From Lichina pygmaea (Eukaryota; Ascomycota; Lichinomycetes; Lichinales; Lichinaceae): a DNA stretch of 64,000 nt. Under the pieces are notes generated by a model, which did no database searches, was not told the origin of the DNA, and saw only the letters and a program-made list of their open reading frames with translations. The translations under genes and the position numbers were made by a program. Positions within the stretch are counted from its first letter, which is position 1, and the number at the start of each line of letters is the position of its first letter. The stretch spans positions 2,170,001-2,234,000 of the forward strand of contig OY730175.1 in the NCBI GenBank assembly GCA_963422465.1, written 5' to 3'. Below are positions 21,301-32,500 of the stretch, piece by piece.

Positions 21301-22065
21301 AAAGGAATCTTGAAGTTTCTGGTAAGAGAAGAGAATCTAGGTATTGGATTGGGAATAGTGGAGTTTGAAAGCTAGATTAAACTGGTTTAGTCTTTTCAAA
21401 GACATAAACCAGTACAAGAACTTCTGTAGTAGCTCTGGGTTTCAAATAATAGTGGTGAAGTCTTGGGGATTAAAAGAGACTTGTTGTCTTTGTCTTGAAT
21501 AAAGAGAGCATGAAGAGGTGATATGTTTTGCAGTTTCTTCTGCTTGGCCACACACACATAGTGGGGTAGGGAAGTCAGGAACTCCAGCTCTGAAAAGAAA
21601 ACTTGCCAGACCAATTCTTCCAGTCCTGATTTGCAGTAGCAGACTTGCCTCACCTTGTTCTTGTAAAGCATTTTGGAGTAAACAGAGAAGAGCTTCTGAT
21701 GCCTCTGTGTAGTTTTCTTGACTTGATGGGGTGAAGTAGAGATTATGTACCCAAAGAGAAGTAGGAGAGTTTTCCAAGTAGATTTCAAGAGAAACAAAGT
21801 CTTTATTCCAGAAGGTAGGATGAAGAGAAGAGAGTTTCAGATTTTTATTAATAAGAAAAAGTGTTCTGCCAATCTCTGAACAGTAGAGAGGAAGAAAGAA
21901 AGAGAAAACAGTTGAAGTGCTTGTTTCTAGGTGAGGGTTTTTCCAGGGCTCTTGAAGTGCAATAATGTCCACCTCTTGGAGAGCTGAGGTTGCTAGCAGT
22001 AGCTCTTGGACTGATTGGCTTTTTTGCACATTATACTGGAGAAGTGTCAGCTTTGTGTCTTTCAT
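18320..22065 (-). pseudogene. LINE A2 ORF2 (endonuclease-RT), split by a nested LINE
   Basis: The ORF2 start at 22065 overlaps the ORF1 stop (ATGA). The endonuclease half runs from 22065 to 21653 and the rest from 21149 down to 18320, open for about 910 codons below the break. A 5'-truncated LINE A2 (21161-21652), with an 11-bp duplication of ORF2 sequence, separates the two. Reading from the ATG, the frame passes in frame into the nested copy's ORF2 C-terminus at QNALQEQGEASLLLQ, so the present protein would be a 207-aa endonuclease fragment with a foreign tail. The RT half has PIALLNTTGKLME, GVPQGSPLSP and GFADDTN intact. Confidence 0.9.
21161..21652 (-). mobile_element. Nested 5'-truncated LINE A2 inside LINE A2 ORF2
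   Basis: This 492-bp insertion has an A-rich tail at its left end (read as ttttttta...), then the LINE A2 3' UTR and the last part of ORF2. It breaks off within ORF2 at the right. It is flanked by ccttgttcttg at 21150-21160 and 21653-21663, a clean target duplication. It is almost identical to 18170-18640 of its own host element, so it is recent and a product of the same subfamily. Confidence 0.93.
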
Positions 22066-23453
22066 GCAGACATCTCAGCATCAAAGATCTTGAAGGAGTT
22101 AGCTGGTAGCTTTCCTCCAGAGTTGGCTGATCTTGAAGAAAGAATTTGCACTTCTGGGAGTGCACCTCTGAGTCTCTCTGAGCTTCTGCTTGGCTCAGCT
22201 GTTTTATGTTTTTTCCCCCCTGGTAGAGACTGAGAGAGAGGGAAAGACATAACTGGGGGGGGTTGTAGAGCTGGAACAGAGGTAGCTGTTGGGATCTCAT
22301 ATTTTCCTGGGCGTGTGTTCCATGCTTCTCTTGCCTTCTTGGCTGCTTCCTGGCGTACTGGACAGACACTGGCCCAGGCTGGGTGAGCTCCTCTGCAGTT
22401 GCAGTATTTTGGCTTGAGAAGCTGTTCAGGAACTTGGCAGGCTCTCCTTTCATGCTGGCCTCCACAGGCACCACACACAGCTTTGTTCTTGCAGAAGCGT
22501 GCTTGGTGCCCATAGCCAAAGCACTTGAAACATTGTGCAATAACTGTGTCTGCCAGAAAAGGTTCTGCTTCATGCATCCTGTGCCCCAGCACTAGCCCAC
22601 TCTCAATCAAAAGATTGGCTTGTTCAGGGGTAGCCAGATCCAGGTGGAGAGAGGTAACTGGCTTCTTTTGAGCTATAGTCTTCTTAGACCAGTAGGCTCT
22701 CAGGATGGTGATTTGCTTGCTCAGAGATAGGTTGCTGTTCTGGATTATCTGGCAGGTTTTCTCCAGGTCTTCAGGTTGGATATCTTCTGTTCTGACTCCA
22801 TGGATCAGAACTGGAAATCTCTTGGGCTGGATGGTTGCTTCCTTTGTGAAGATAGCTGATACCCAGGCAGGGTTTTTCTCTAGGAAGACTTTAGTCTCTT
22901 GGCTTTCTGTGTTAATAAGGATATCCCCTGAAGGAAGTTTCCTTACTGCTCTGACCTGCTTGTTGTAGGAGCTGGGTAGTCTGTCTTGAAGAGCCTGGAA
23001 AAGCTGGATGTGAGTTCTATTAGCTATGTCAGGTGGCTGGATACCAGGATGTACAAGAACTTCTTTGAGAATTCTTGCAGGTAGAGGGATTTGTGCTGGA
23101 ATAGATTTTTGGACAGCCTGGGCATATGATGGCTTGGCTTCTTGTTTGTCCAGCCGCTTGTTGATATTCTCCAGCTCCTGGAAGATTCTGTTGGTGAGGC
23201 CAGTGGAGCTAGACTGGGCTTCTGTAGGGAAGGAGTTCTTTTTGATATTTTCCCAGCTTTTCAGAATGGATTCTGGGACTGGTTGAGTTTTGATCCAGGA
23301 GTCTACTAGTTTGTAGTCACTCTGGGGAGCTGGTTGGGGGGTAGGAGAGCTGGACTGGGTGCTAGCCAGACTGGGAGCTGGTTGGGAGAGTATAGCTGGT
23401 GTAGCTCTGGTGTTACTTTCTGAAAAGGTGGGTTTTTTCTTCTTGGGAGCCAT
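22062..23453 (-). CDS. LINE A2 ORF1: zinc-knuckle gag-like protein, open
   Basis: This 463-aa ORF1 starts MAPKKKKPTF. The central block contains VRKLPSGDILINTE and LDLATPEQANLLIESG, and the Cys/His knuckles are CFKCFGYGHQARFC, CGACGGQHERRAC and a third degenerate CNCRGAHPAWASVC. It is the uninterrupted counterpart of the LINE A1 ORF1 at 4191, and its start supports the start chosen there. Its stop overlaps the ORF2 start. The expected role is chaperoning and packaging of LINE RNA. Confidence 0.9.
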   Translation of the reverse strand: MAPKKKKPTFSESNTRATPAILSQPAPSLASTQSSSPTPQPAPQSDYKLVDSWIKTQPVPESILKSWENIKKNSFPTEAQSSSTGLTNRIFQELENINKRLDKQEAKPSYAQAVQKSIPAQIPLPARILKEVLVHPGIQPPDIANRTHIQLFQALQDRLPSSYNKQVRAVRKLPSGDILINTESQETKVFLEKNPAWVSAIFTKEATIQPKRFPVLIHGVRTEDIQPEDLEKTCQIIQNSNLSLSKQITILRAYWSKKTIAQKKPVTSLHLDLATPEQANLLIESGLVLGHRMHEAEPFLADTVIAQCFKCFGYGHQARFCKNKAVCGACGGQHERRACQVPEQLLKPKYCNCRGAHPAWASVCPVRQEAAKKAREAWNTRPGKYEIPTATSVPALQPPPVMSFPLSQSLPGGKKHKTAEPSRSSERLRGALPEVQILSSRSANSGGKLPANSFKIFDAEMSA

Positions 23454-26400
23454 GTTAGAGATTGTTTGGCACTGGTTGGGTGTTTCCTGTCTGCAGAGTA
23501 CTGCCAGAAAGAAGAGTCACCTGGTTTCCCAGCAGTAATAATCTAGTCCTGGGACCAATCCCCAAGACTAGACTTTCCTGGGCAGCTTTTTCCAACTAAG
23601 CTCTGGGCAAAGCTAGAAGTATTAACCTAGACTAGGGACCAGACCCCCTATCTAGACTTTCCTTGAGCCAAAGACTCTGCTAGCTCCAGAGTCAGTCAGA
23701 CTCTAACCATTCCTCTTATCCTGAGACTCTCTCTCTGGTTGTGGGTAGATTGCTGGTTGTTGAAGAAGAAGATCGTGGATTCAAGATCACAACTTTTGAC
23801 AAACAGGTGTGATTCGCAAAGGTGATGGGTTTTCACCTTAAGGTTTGGGTGGTTTCAGAGAGGAACTCGGCTGTTTTCCAGAACATATGACAAATTGTGG
23901 TGTTTGTCAAAAATGATGGTCCTTGAAGAACGTGGTTCTGGGAAGAGTTTTTGACAAAGTGGTGTTCTTTGGTAAGACAGTCAGTGATGACCCAGATGTG
24001 CTTGGCACCAGGAAAGCAGGCATCTCTTGACTTGGGCAAGTCAGTAATGAAATCCATAGCCAGATCCTGCCAATGTTGCTGAGGTACGGGAAGAGATAGC
24101 AGCTCTCCTTGGTAATCATAGGCAGGCTTTGCTCAAGAGCAGACATGACAATTCCTGATGTACTGCTGTATGATGTTCACCATCTTTGGCTAATAGTACT
24201 AACAAGACAGAAGATTGTGGGTCTTGGCAATCCTAGTGTGGCCAGCTATTGCTTGGTCATGGACTTCTTGGAACAGGTGTAGGTGTAGCTCATTGTTCTC
24301 AGGGATCCAGAGTCAGTTCTTGTAGAAGAGACAGTTATTTTCCAAGCTGCAGTCTGAGAGAGACACTTCTCAACTGTGCCTGACACTATCCCTTAGTATC
24401 TGTGACACTGTTGCTACTGGATCACCTTCAGCAAGGTTGTTATAGGCAGCTTGGATGATGTCTGAAAGAGGTGTAGCATCAGGTTCAGTGTCAACTGGTA
24501 CAGCTTCTGAACATCTCAGAATCTGGATGGGCTTGACTTGAACCTCTGAATGTGTAAGATTCTTGGGCTTAAGGACAACTTACTCCATGAAGTCTTGACA
24601 GGGATTGCTGTCTGACAGGAGGTCTTGGGAATGTCAAGTGAGGGTGTCAGCCTTGCACTGACTACCTGGATAGTAGCTGATCTTGAAATTAAAGTATGAT
24701 AAGAACTCACTCCAACAGGCTTGACAGTGGGAAGAATACTTTGACAACATGAAGTACTCCAAGTTCTTGTGATCAGAGATCACCTTGACAGGTTCTGGAG
24801 ATCCTTCAAGCTCTGCTCACTATTCTTCAAAGGCATAGACAATTGCCAGCAACTCTTTGTTATAGATCTTGTAGTTGCATTCTGCTAGTAGGTGGTGGTG
24901 TGACAAGAAGGCAACAGGGTGTAGAACTTCTTCATGGTCTGGCTGTGACAGGACAGCACCAGAGACATAGTCAGAAGTGTCAGTCTCAACAACATACTCC
25001 TTCTCCAGATCAAAGTGCTGCAGGATAGGTATAGTGCTGAATGTCTTCTTGATACTTTCAAACAAGCACTGCTCTGGAGTTTCCCACTTGAAGGCAACAT
25101 TCTTCTTGGTCAGAGCTGTGAGCAGGGATGTAAGCTTGGTAAAGTCTTTGATGAACTGGCGATAGAAGTTTACAAAGGCAATAAAGCTCTGCACTTCCTT
25201 GAGACTGGCAGGAGGCTTCCACTCCTTGATGGTGTCAGTCTTGGCTGGGTCTATGCTCACAGATCTGGGTCAGCTGTCTTCAGTGGCAGACTGAATGATA
25301 AGGCTAAGGTACTTGACTTGATGTACTTCAAAGTCGCACTTGGAGATGTCAACTTGCAGGCTTGTATCTTGTAGTTGACTGAGAACAAGCTTGACATGCT
25401 TCTGGTGTTTCTTGAGTGTCTGACTGTAGACAAGGATGTCATCCACATAGGCAGTGCCAAAGATGTCAAGGATGTCAGGTCCCAAAACATTATTGATGTA
25501 GTTCTGGAACATGCTTGGAGTATTGGCAAGACCAAAGAGCATGACAAGGTATTTGTAGAGGCCTGAGCGTGTGCAGAACACAGTCTTCCATTCTTCACCT
25601 TCCTTCATCCAGATACAGTTAAAGGCACTAACAATGTCAAGCTTGGTGTACCACACAGCTTTACAAAGCTGGTCTAACATCTCCCAGATCAGTGGTAGGG
25701 GTAACAGTTCTTGATGGTGATGGTGTTGAGTGCTCTGTAGTCTACACAGAAACACAATCCAACTTCTGGCTTCTTGACAAAAAGGACTGGTGCAGTAGCA
25801 GGTGATGAAGATGCTTGAATAAAGCCCTTGTTCAGGTTCTCTGTCAGGTACTTCTTGAGAACTTCAAGTTCTTCTCTGCTCATGCTGTACAGAGGTCCAG
25901 AGGGTGCCTGGGTTCCTGGTTCTATCTTGATCTTGTGGTCAACTCCTGGGTGTAGAGAAGGAAGCTTGTCAGCATTGTCCTTGCTGAAGATGTCCAGGAA
26001 CTTGTGGTACTGAGCAGGGAGAAGTGTGGCAGGATCCACGCGCTTCTTTGGCTTCAACGTCTGCTCAATGTCTCTCAGAGAAATACTGAACACCTGGTGA
26101 TCTGGCTTGGCAGTAAGGAGAGAAAATATGGCACTATTGATGGGGATTGGCGTGGCAGAAAGGAGCTTGGGATCCTGAGGCTTTCCAGCAGACATCTTGG
26201 CTTCAAGATCTAAAAAGATTGGATAGCTATTGTTTGACTTGAGGTATGCGGATTAGCAGTGATCTGACTTGAACATGATTAAGGTGTTTGTCTAATCAAT
26301 GTGTGGCCTGTGCTTCTGGAACCATGGCATCCCCAGAATCACATCATAGTGAAGACCAGGAGACATAAAGAGAGAGACTTCTTCCTAGTGCACGCCATGT

Positions 26401-26842
26401 ACTGTGGTCATGATTGTCTTGGCAAGATGTGTGGTTTGTGACGTCTTGCTATTGAACAATCACAATTTGCGTGGGTAGAGGAGAGGTTCTTGGTGAAGAG
26501 ATTGCGCAAAGGAAGCACCAATGCAGCCAAATGCTGAACAGCCAGAGTCAATAAGAGTATTGCACTTGAATTTCCCATCTAGGATACAAGGAAGAAACAA
26601 GCACTTGCTGTCTAATTGCTGGTTTGGAGACAGATAGCCAACATGGAGATTCTTTTCATGTTCTTGGGCGTGATGATGACCAAGGACTACTTGTTTTCCG
26701 ACTCTGGAGTAGTCTTAACAGTGGCAGACTTGGTGGTGGTTGTGGTGGTGGCAACAACAGGCATGCTTTTCACTGGACAGAAGGTTGAGACGTGATCTTG
26801 GTTCCCACAGTAGAAGTAGAGGCCTTTGCTTCGGCGATGTTC

Positions 26843-27643
26843 TCACTCTTCTGGCGTCAGCTTAGAGCGGCTGAGATCTATAGTAGGACTTGGTGGCTGT
26901 GGCGTGAAGGCTGGCTTGATGAACCCTGGACGCGGAACTGAAGCTCCTGACCGTGGAACTGAGGCTTGGGTGGGAGGTGCTTGACGTGGACGGTGAGAGT
27001 TGGCAGAAGTGGCACACAACTGGTTGTCCTGCAGCTGGCATTCCTCAACAAGCTTCTGATAGCTGATGTCCTTGAGGTTGATGTTGACAAGCTGCTTGGC
27101 AAGCTCTTCAGAGATAGCGCATCGAAGATAGCACTTCAAGGCCTTGTTGTTGAAGTCTGTGCGTGGAGCATACTGATTGAACTCTGTGAAGAACTCAGCA
27201 AAGGAACAGTTAGCCTGACGCAAGACGATGAGCTTCCTCTGAGCTAGGAACTCTGGGTCTGGGTCGGAGAAGGCGTTCCAGAGATCTTGGACAATGTTGT
27301 GCCAGTCAATGTACTGGCCAGCCGTGATCTTAGCTGAGATGTAGGACTGCGCAGTGCCAGTCGTGCGTGAAAAGACGTACGCAATCCGCGATGTTTCCGT
27401 GGGGTACCGGTCAGCGTTGAGTGTCATCTTGAGTGATAGTGACGTGATGAAGCTCTCAAGCTTCTCATACGTGATTTCCGTGTTTCCGTCATCGCCACTG
27501 AAGATCTCTGGGTCAGCAGTACGTTCGGACTTGGACTTGGGAGTGGTGTTGGTAGCTTGAATTCGCATGAACTCTGCAAACATGTTGCGAAGAAACTTGT
27601 CATTTCCAGCAACTGGCATGGCTTGGTCTGGTTGTTGAGACAT
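26843..27643 (-). pseudogene. Gypsy A copy 2 gag region (fossil)
   Basis: This 266-codon open stretch follows the 5' LTR by about 60 bp. It has the Ty3/gypsy Gag-like (retrotrans_gag) pattern: DWHNIVQDLWNAF, then LRQANCSFAEFFTEFNQYA and LRCAISEELAKQLV, followed by a Pro/Ser-rich tail. It is the structural protein region of a fossil element; its frame here is open but the pol part is broken. Confidence 0.8.
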
Positions 27644-27701
27644 GACAAGAACGTGAACATGGCTTGGTGAAGTGTGTTATGGTTGGGTAGGTCTTTTGTA
27701 G

Positions 27702-28047
27702 TGTGACAAGGCAATGGCAGAGCAGAACTCAAGCCTAACTGATTCGGTAACCTTGACCTGACTTGGCTTGAGACTTGAGACTTGGATTGATGTACAAGAC
27801 AAAAGACAAGGAAGGAAAAGAGAAAAGAAGAAGAGAAGAAGCTGGGGGAGCAGGAGAAGTTCTTATAGGCAGGGGATACGGCGGAGCAAACAGGCAACAG
27901 TGCAGATGGAACTTCCCGGCAAGGTGTGTAACTTGTGCCAGATATGCAACAAGGCAATAGCAGAGCAAACAGGCAACAGTGCAGATAGAACTTCCCGGCA
28001 AGGTGCGTGACTTGTGCCAGATATGCAACTGGGCCAGAACTGTGACA
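27702..28047 (-). repeat. Gypsy A copy 2, 5' LTR with internal duplication
   Basis: This 346-bp LTR is about 80 bp longer than the 3' LTR because a stretch of about 67 bp (unit 1 about 27884-27950, unit 2 about 27963-28029, period 79) is present twice. It ends TGTGACA and abuts gypsy B LTR sequence at 28048. Confidence 0.85.
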
Positions 28048-28562
28048 GGAGGAACACCATCTTTATATACTCACAAGAGAGCAACAGACAGGATACTGAG
28101 TGGAAGTACCAAGCAGCATGACATGGGAGGAAGTCACATGACTGTCAAGACTGACCAGGGGTTGCTTGACACAGTGTGCATATGCATCAAGACTTGCAAG
28201 CACAGCTTGACAAGCTTGACACAGCATGCATATGCATCAAGCCTTTCAAGCACAGCTTGACAGGCTTGACAGTGAGCAAAGTGAGCACAGCTTGCTGAGT
28301 TTGAAAACTGAGCACTATATAGTCAGGTGATAGTTCTCTTATGGAATAATTGTCTTCAACTCATGTTGTGATCCAGACATCTAGATCTACTTCAATACAA
28401 ACCACAGTCTTGTACGAAGCCACTGATCAGGTGTCATCACCACCATGTTCCACCAAACCCCTTCACACTCCTTGACACTCCTCTCCTGCGAGAACCAACC
28501 CACCTTCCGCATCTCACCCTAATCCTACACTCGGGTAGGACGGTACGGTACGGACCGCAACA
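28048..28562 (-). repeat. Gypsy B LTR, solitary and diverged
   Basis: This is a gypsy B LTR in the opposite orientation to those at 48482 and 60084. It ends ggaccgcaaca and includes the actatata box (28314-28321) and GTGAGC/GCTCAC repeats. It lacks about 14 bp of one end where the gypsy A LTR begins. No gypsy B body is attached. It borders a DNA-transposon relic on the right. Confidence 0.8.
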
Positions 28563-28971
28563 TTGTTCCAACCCCAATCTCCCTTGCAATTTCTGCTGCT
28601 GACATCTCTCGGGATTCATGGGTTGCTTGTACAAGCTCCAGCATCTACTTCTCCTTCTCCTTGTCTATTAGTTCAGGCTGGCCAGTCTTTGGTGCATCCT
28701 GCACATGTTCTGCTGTGATCTACTTGGAGACTGATGTGTTGAATCCTCGCTCCCTGGCCTTTCTGCGGAGTTGTGTGATCTGCGATGAGGATATTCCAGT
28801 AATACTGCTGATTTCAGCATGAGACTTGCCTTCTTCAGCCAGAGTAAGAGTCTGGACTTGGTCTGCAACAGTGTAGTGCTTTGTCTTCAGCATTTTGTGG
28901 GTGAGTTGATTAAGTTGGTCGAGTTGGTCAAGGAGGATCAGCTTTCTACCGTGGTTTACCCAAAAATTCAT
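28563..28971 (-). pseudogene. Tc1/mariner-like transposase N-terminus, truncated relic
   Basis: The minus-strand frame beginning at 28971 (or at an internal Met near 28893) encodes a helix-turn-helix domain: VADQVQTLTLAEEGKSHAEI, then SSITGISSSQITQLRRKAR. This resembles the DNA-binding N-terminus of Tc1/mariner-type transposases, followed in frame by a DAPKTGQPELI linker and an AAEIAREIGVGT second helix-turn-helix. Two in-frame TAG codons (about 28719 and 28647) stand where CAG would be expected. The gypsy B LTR cuts it at 28562, so the DDE catalytic part is absent. Family assignment is from motif memory only. Confidence 0.5.
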
Positions 28972-29524
28972 GAGACCACCAAAAGTATTGAGCCGGCAAT
29001 ACTTTGCGAACGAACTTACGTACAGTACCTAGGTATAATCTGTTCAAAGAACCAGAACCTGCTGCAACAGGCTACGCACCTCTCCTATGTACAGTACGTA
29101 CAGTATGCCCGTGTACTCGGACAACACTGTCCATGGTGCCCGTGGTGGCAGTATTGAGCAGGTACATACGTACTGGTGATATTGTACAGTACGTATCGTA
29201 CATAGTACGTAGCAGACAATGTTCAACCTCAGATCTCCCGTGGAGATGACATACTCGTATGTACTCGTACGTAGGCCGTTGCCAGTCACGTGATCGCCAG
29301 CATGATGCGGATGACTAGAAGTCTGTGAATAAGCCGAATCTTTCCTAATGAGGTTCCCGGCCCATTACTAATCAAGCCTTACCCGGACAGACGAGGCTGT
29401 TATGGATCAACTCACGTGACGCCCCCCTTCCACGTGACTTGTAGCTCCCTGTGGGCCCTGACTTTGAACTCCTGAAAGTAATTAAAACACCAACTCGCTG
29501 ATTCATCTTTCAACATACCACATC
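28972..29524. other. Intergenic spacer, TE border to SPT6
   Basis: There is no supported gene here. 29010-29280 is rich in GTAC palindromes. The last 100 bp is AT-richer (taattaaaac at about 29478) and presumably holds the SPT6 promoter. Composition changes from TE-like to gene-island-like across this spacer. Confidence 0.6.
29010..29280. repeat. GTAC-rich palindromic cluster 1
   Basis: Dense TACGTAC, GTACAGTAC and CGTACGTA words make many short overlapping palindromes (for example 29085-29110, 29160-29215, 29255-29275). It is not a regular tandem array. Similar clusters occur in other spacers of the island. Confidence 0.7.
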
Positions 29525-32500
29525 ATGGATCCACGAGACTTTCTCGATGGCGAAGCCGCATTGGACGGCGATGACGATGATGAGTCCTTTGATGAAGAAG
29601 ACGGTCCGAAGAAGAGCACATTGAATGGCGGCCTCGAAGACTCCAGCGAGGAGGAGGAGGATGACGACGATGAGGAGGCGGCCCGAGCTGTGAGCGATGG
29701 CTACGGAATAGTGCTGCTGGCGCGCCTGGACGATGAAACTGACATCGTTGGGCCCGTGTAGATCCGGGAAGGCTTTATCGTCGACGAAGACGAGGACGAA
29801 GAAGAGGAGGTCCAAGAGCGCGGGCCGCGTCGCAGGAGAGACAGGAAGAGGCGTCGCGAAGAGCGTGCGCGGGAAGAAGAAGGTCTCGATGAGGAAGATC
29901 TCGATCTGATTGGAGAGGCCAACCCAGATTTTGAGCCGCGAGTACCGGCCGAGGTGGGTTCTTTCTTGCGCCGACTCGCAGCAGAGGAGAGCGTGCTGCT
30001 GATATCTATCGCAGCCAAAGTTCAAGCGCCTGAAACGGGGCCACCGGCAAGATGACGACAGGGCTGTCTCGAGGGGCCTGGAGAACATGTTCTCGGACGA
30101 GGACGACCAAGATGGTCAGGACTACGCTAACGACCGCCTGGGTCGCTTCCGGCCCGAACATCGCGGTCACGACGACGAGCTGGATGATTTCATCGAGGAA
30201 GACGACCTCACCGACGAGGAGGAGAGATACAGACGGCAGGAAGCACGCGAGGTTGCCCGCTCAAGGGGCGAAGGCTTTGGTGCCGAGGCCGCCAAGGCGT
30301 CTGGTCTCGACGACGAAGCCCTGGATATCATGCACGCGGCCTTTGGCACTGGGGAAGAGTACGACTGGGCCCTCGAGATGGAAGACGAGATGGAAGAGAA
30401 CGCCCTGGCCGAGCAGACCCTAGAGCTCAAAGACGTGTTCGAACCGTCTCAGCTGGCCGAGAAGATGTTGACCGAGCAGGATGACGTCATCCGCGTGAGC
30501 GACGAGCCCGAGCGCTTCCAGCTGTGGCGGCAGCCCTACAAGCATGTCACCCTCACCGAGGAACAGTTCAGGGAAGAGGCGGCCTGGATCTCTCGCATGA
30601 TGCCGAAACGACATGTCCCCGAAAACCTTCGGGAACCCTTCCTTCGAGCCGTCGCCAAGGTGTTGGAGTTCTTCGTCACCGACGAGGTCGAGGTGCCGTT
30701 CATCTTCCAGCACCGGAAGGACTACCTGATCCATGCCGCCAAGGTGCCCATCACCCCGGACCCCGCGAATCCGAACGCCCCCGAGTACGTCGTCAGCGCC
30801 GAGAAGCTTCTCAACCAGAACGACCTTTGGCAGATCCTCGAGTACGACCTCAAGTTCAGGGGCCTGGTCGAGAAGCGGGAGTCGCTGCAGCGAACCTACG
30901 ATCGCCTTCACGAACAGTCCGGTGTCGCCGACCCTCTGTTCGAGGACATGCTGCCGTCGGCCGAGACGATGGAGGAGCTGCAGGACCTCCAGGACTACCT
31001 CTACTTCCAGCACGCCTCCCACCTGAAGGACGCGAAGCTCATGAACGGCGAGGCGAACGGCACGCATCGACGCCCGGGCTCTCAGAAGTCCTTGTACGAG
31101 CGCATCCGCAACGGAAAGGTGTACGGCTTCGTCCGTGCCTTCGGCATCACGGCCGATGCCTTCGCCCGCAACGTCCTCAAGGACGGCCGTCGGCATTACA
31201 CCGAGGACCCCACCGCCCTACCGGAAGACCTCGCCGACGGTCAGGCCGTCCTCGACCCGCCCGAGTTCGCGACCGGAGCGCAGGTGATGAAGGCGGCCAA
31301 GGTCATGCTGGCCGAGGAGATCGCGGCGAACCCGAAGATGCGGAGGGCGTCGCGCCAGGCCTACTACATGGCCGGCGTCGTCGAGAGCTACCGGACCGAG
31401 AAGGGGCTGAGGAAGATCGACGATCAGCATCCGTACCACGAGTTCAAGTACCTCCGGAACCAACAGCTCAGCGACATCGCCCGGCAACCGGAAATGTACC
31501 TGAAGATGCTGAGGGCCGAGGAGGAAGGGCTCGTCGAGGTGCGGATCCGGTTGCAGAACCACGAAGAGTTCCAGCGACAGCTCTTCAACGTCTTCGCCTC
31601 GGACAACTACAGCGAGATCGCCGACGCCTGGAACGCCCAACGGAAAGACGTGCTCGAGATGGCGCTGTCGAGGCTCAAGGTCATCATGACCAAGGGCGTC
31701 AAGGACAACCTCAAGTCGCGGTGCGAGGACGAGATCGCCGCCGCCTGCCGGGAGGAGTACTCGAAGAAGCTCGACCAGGCGCCGTTCAAGCCGGCCGGCA
31801 TGGCCATCGGCACGATCCCGAGGGTGCTCGCGCTGTCGGCCGGCGCCGGCGTCCCGGGCCGGGACGCCATCTGCTGGGCCTGGGTCGAGGAGGACGGCCG
31901 CGTGCTCGAGAACGGCAAGTTCACCGACCTCCGCTTCGACGAAGACTCCAAACGAGACTTTGTCGAGCTCGTGCAGCGACGAAAGCCCGACGTCCTTGGC
32001 ATCTCGGGCTTCACCGTCGAGACGCGCCGCGTCGCCACCGATATCCAGAAGATCGTCGAGGAGGCCGACCTCCGCGGTGCCGAGTTCGAGGACCCGGAGA
32101 CGGGCGAGGAGCAGAGCAAGAAACTCGACGTCGTCATCGTCAACGACGAGGTCGCTCGCCTGTACCACACCAGCGAACGAGCGGCGACGGATCACCCGAG
32201 CGTGCCTCCGCTGACCCGGTACTGCATCGCCCTCGCCAGATACCTGCAGAACCCGATGAAGGAGTACGCCGCCCTGGGCAAAGACATCGTATCGATCTCC
32301 TTCCATCCTAGCCAGCAGCTGCTGCCGCAAGAGAAGGTCACGAAGCAACTGGAGACGGCGATGGTGGACATGGTCAACCTCTGCGGTGTCGACATCAACG
32401 AAGCCCTCAGCGATCAGTACACGGCCAATCTGCTACCGTACATCTGCGGGCTTGGCCAGCGAAAGGCCCTTAGCATGCTGAAGGCCATAGGTGCCAACGT

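Larger units (their letters stand above)
18151..23953 (-). mobile_element. LINE A2, full-length, inserted in gypsy A copy 2
   Basis: The target duplication acaaagtggt is at 18141-18150 and 23954-23963, so both ends are defined. The element is 5.8 kb including a nested 492-bp LINE piece (21161-21652), or about 5.3 kb without it. It has a poly-A tail at the left, a 3' UTR, ORF2 18320-22065 (interrupted by the nested insertion), an intact ORF1 22062-23453 and a 5' UTR of about 500 bp. It is in the same orientation as its gypsy A host but at a different site from the A1 insertion in copy 1. Confidence 0.92.
16847..28047 (-). mobile_element. Gypsy A copy 2: two-LTR Ty3/gypsy chromovirus split by a LINE, broken fossil
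   Basis: This is a complete-span gypsy A element on the minus strand: 5' LTR 27702-28047, gag 26843-27643, protease about 26280-26640, RT about 25260-26195, RNase H about 24680-25260, integrase about 23954-24190 resuming 17880-18150, C-terminal integrase/chromodomain region 17130-17815, and 3' LTR 16847-17113. LINE A2 (18151-23953) splits the integrase, with a 10-bp target duplication. Without it the element is about 5.4 kb. Gag is one long open frame; pol has several breaks. The five bases outside the two LTRs do not match, and the flanks belong to different parts of gypsy B, so the surroundings have probably been rearranged. Confidence 0.88.

Noticed and set aside
30524-32311. 595-codon frame inside SPT6
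   Set aside because: It overlaps well-conserved SPT6 sequence in another frame; the Arg/Gly/Pro-rich translation is a by-product of high GC.
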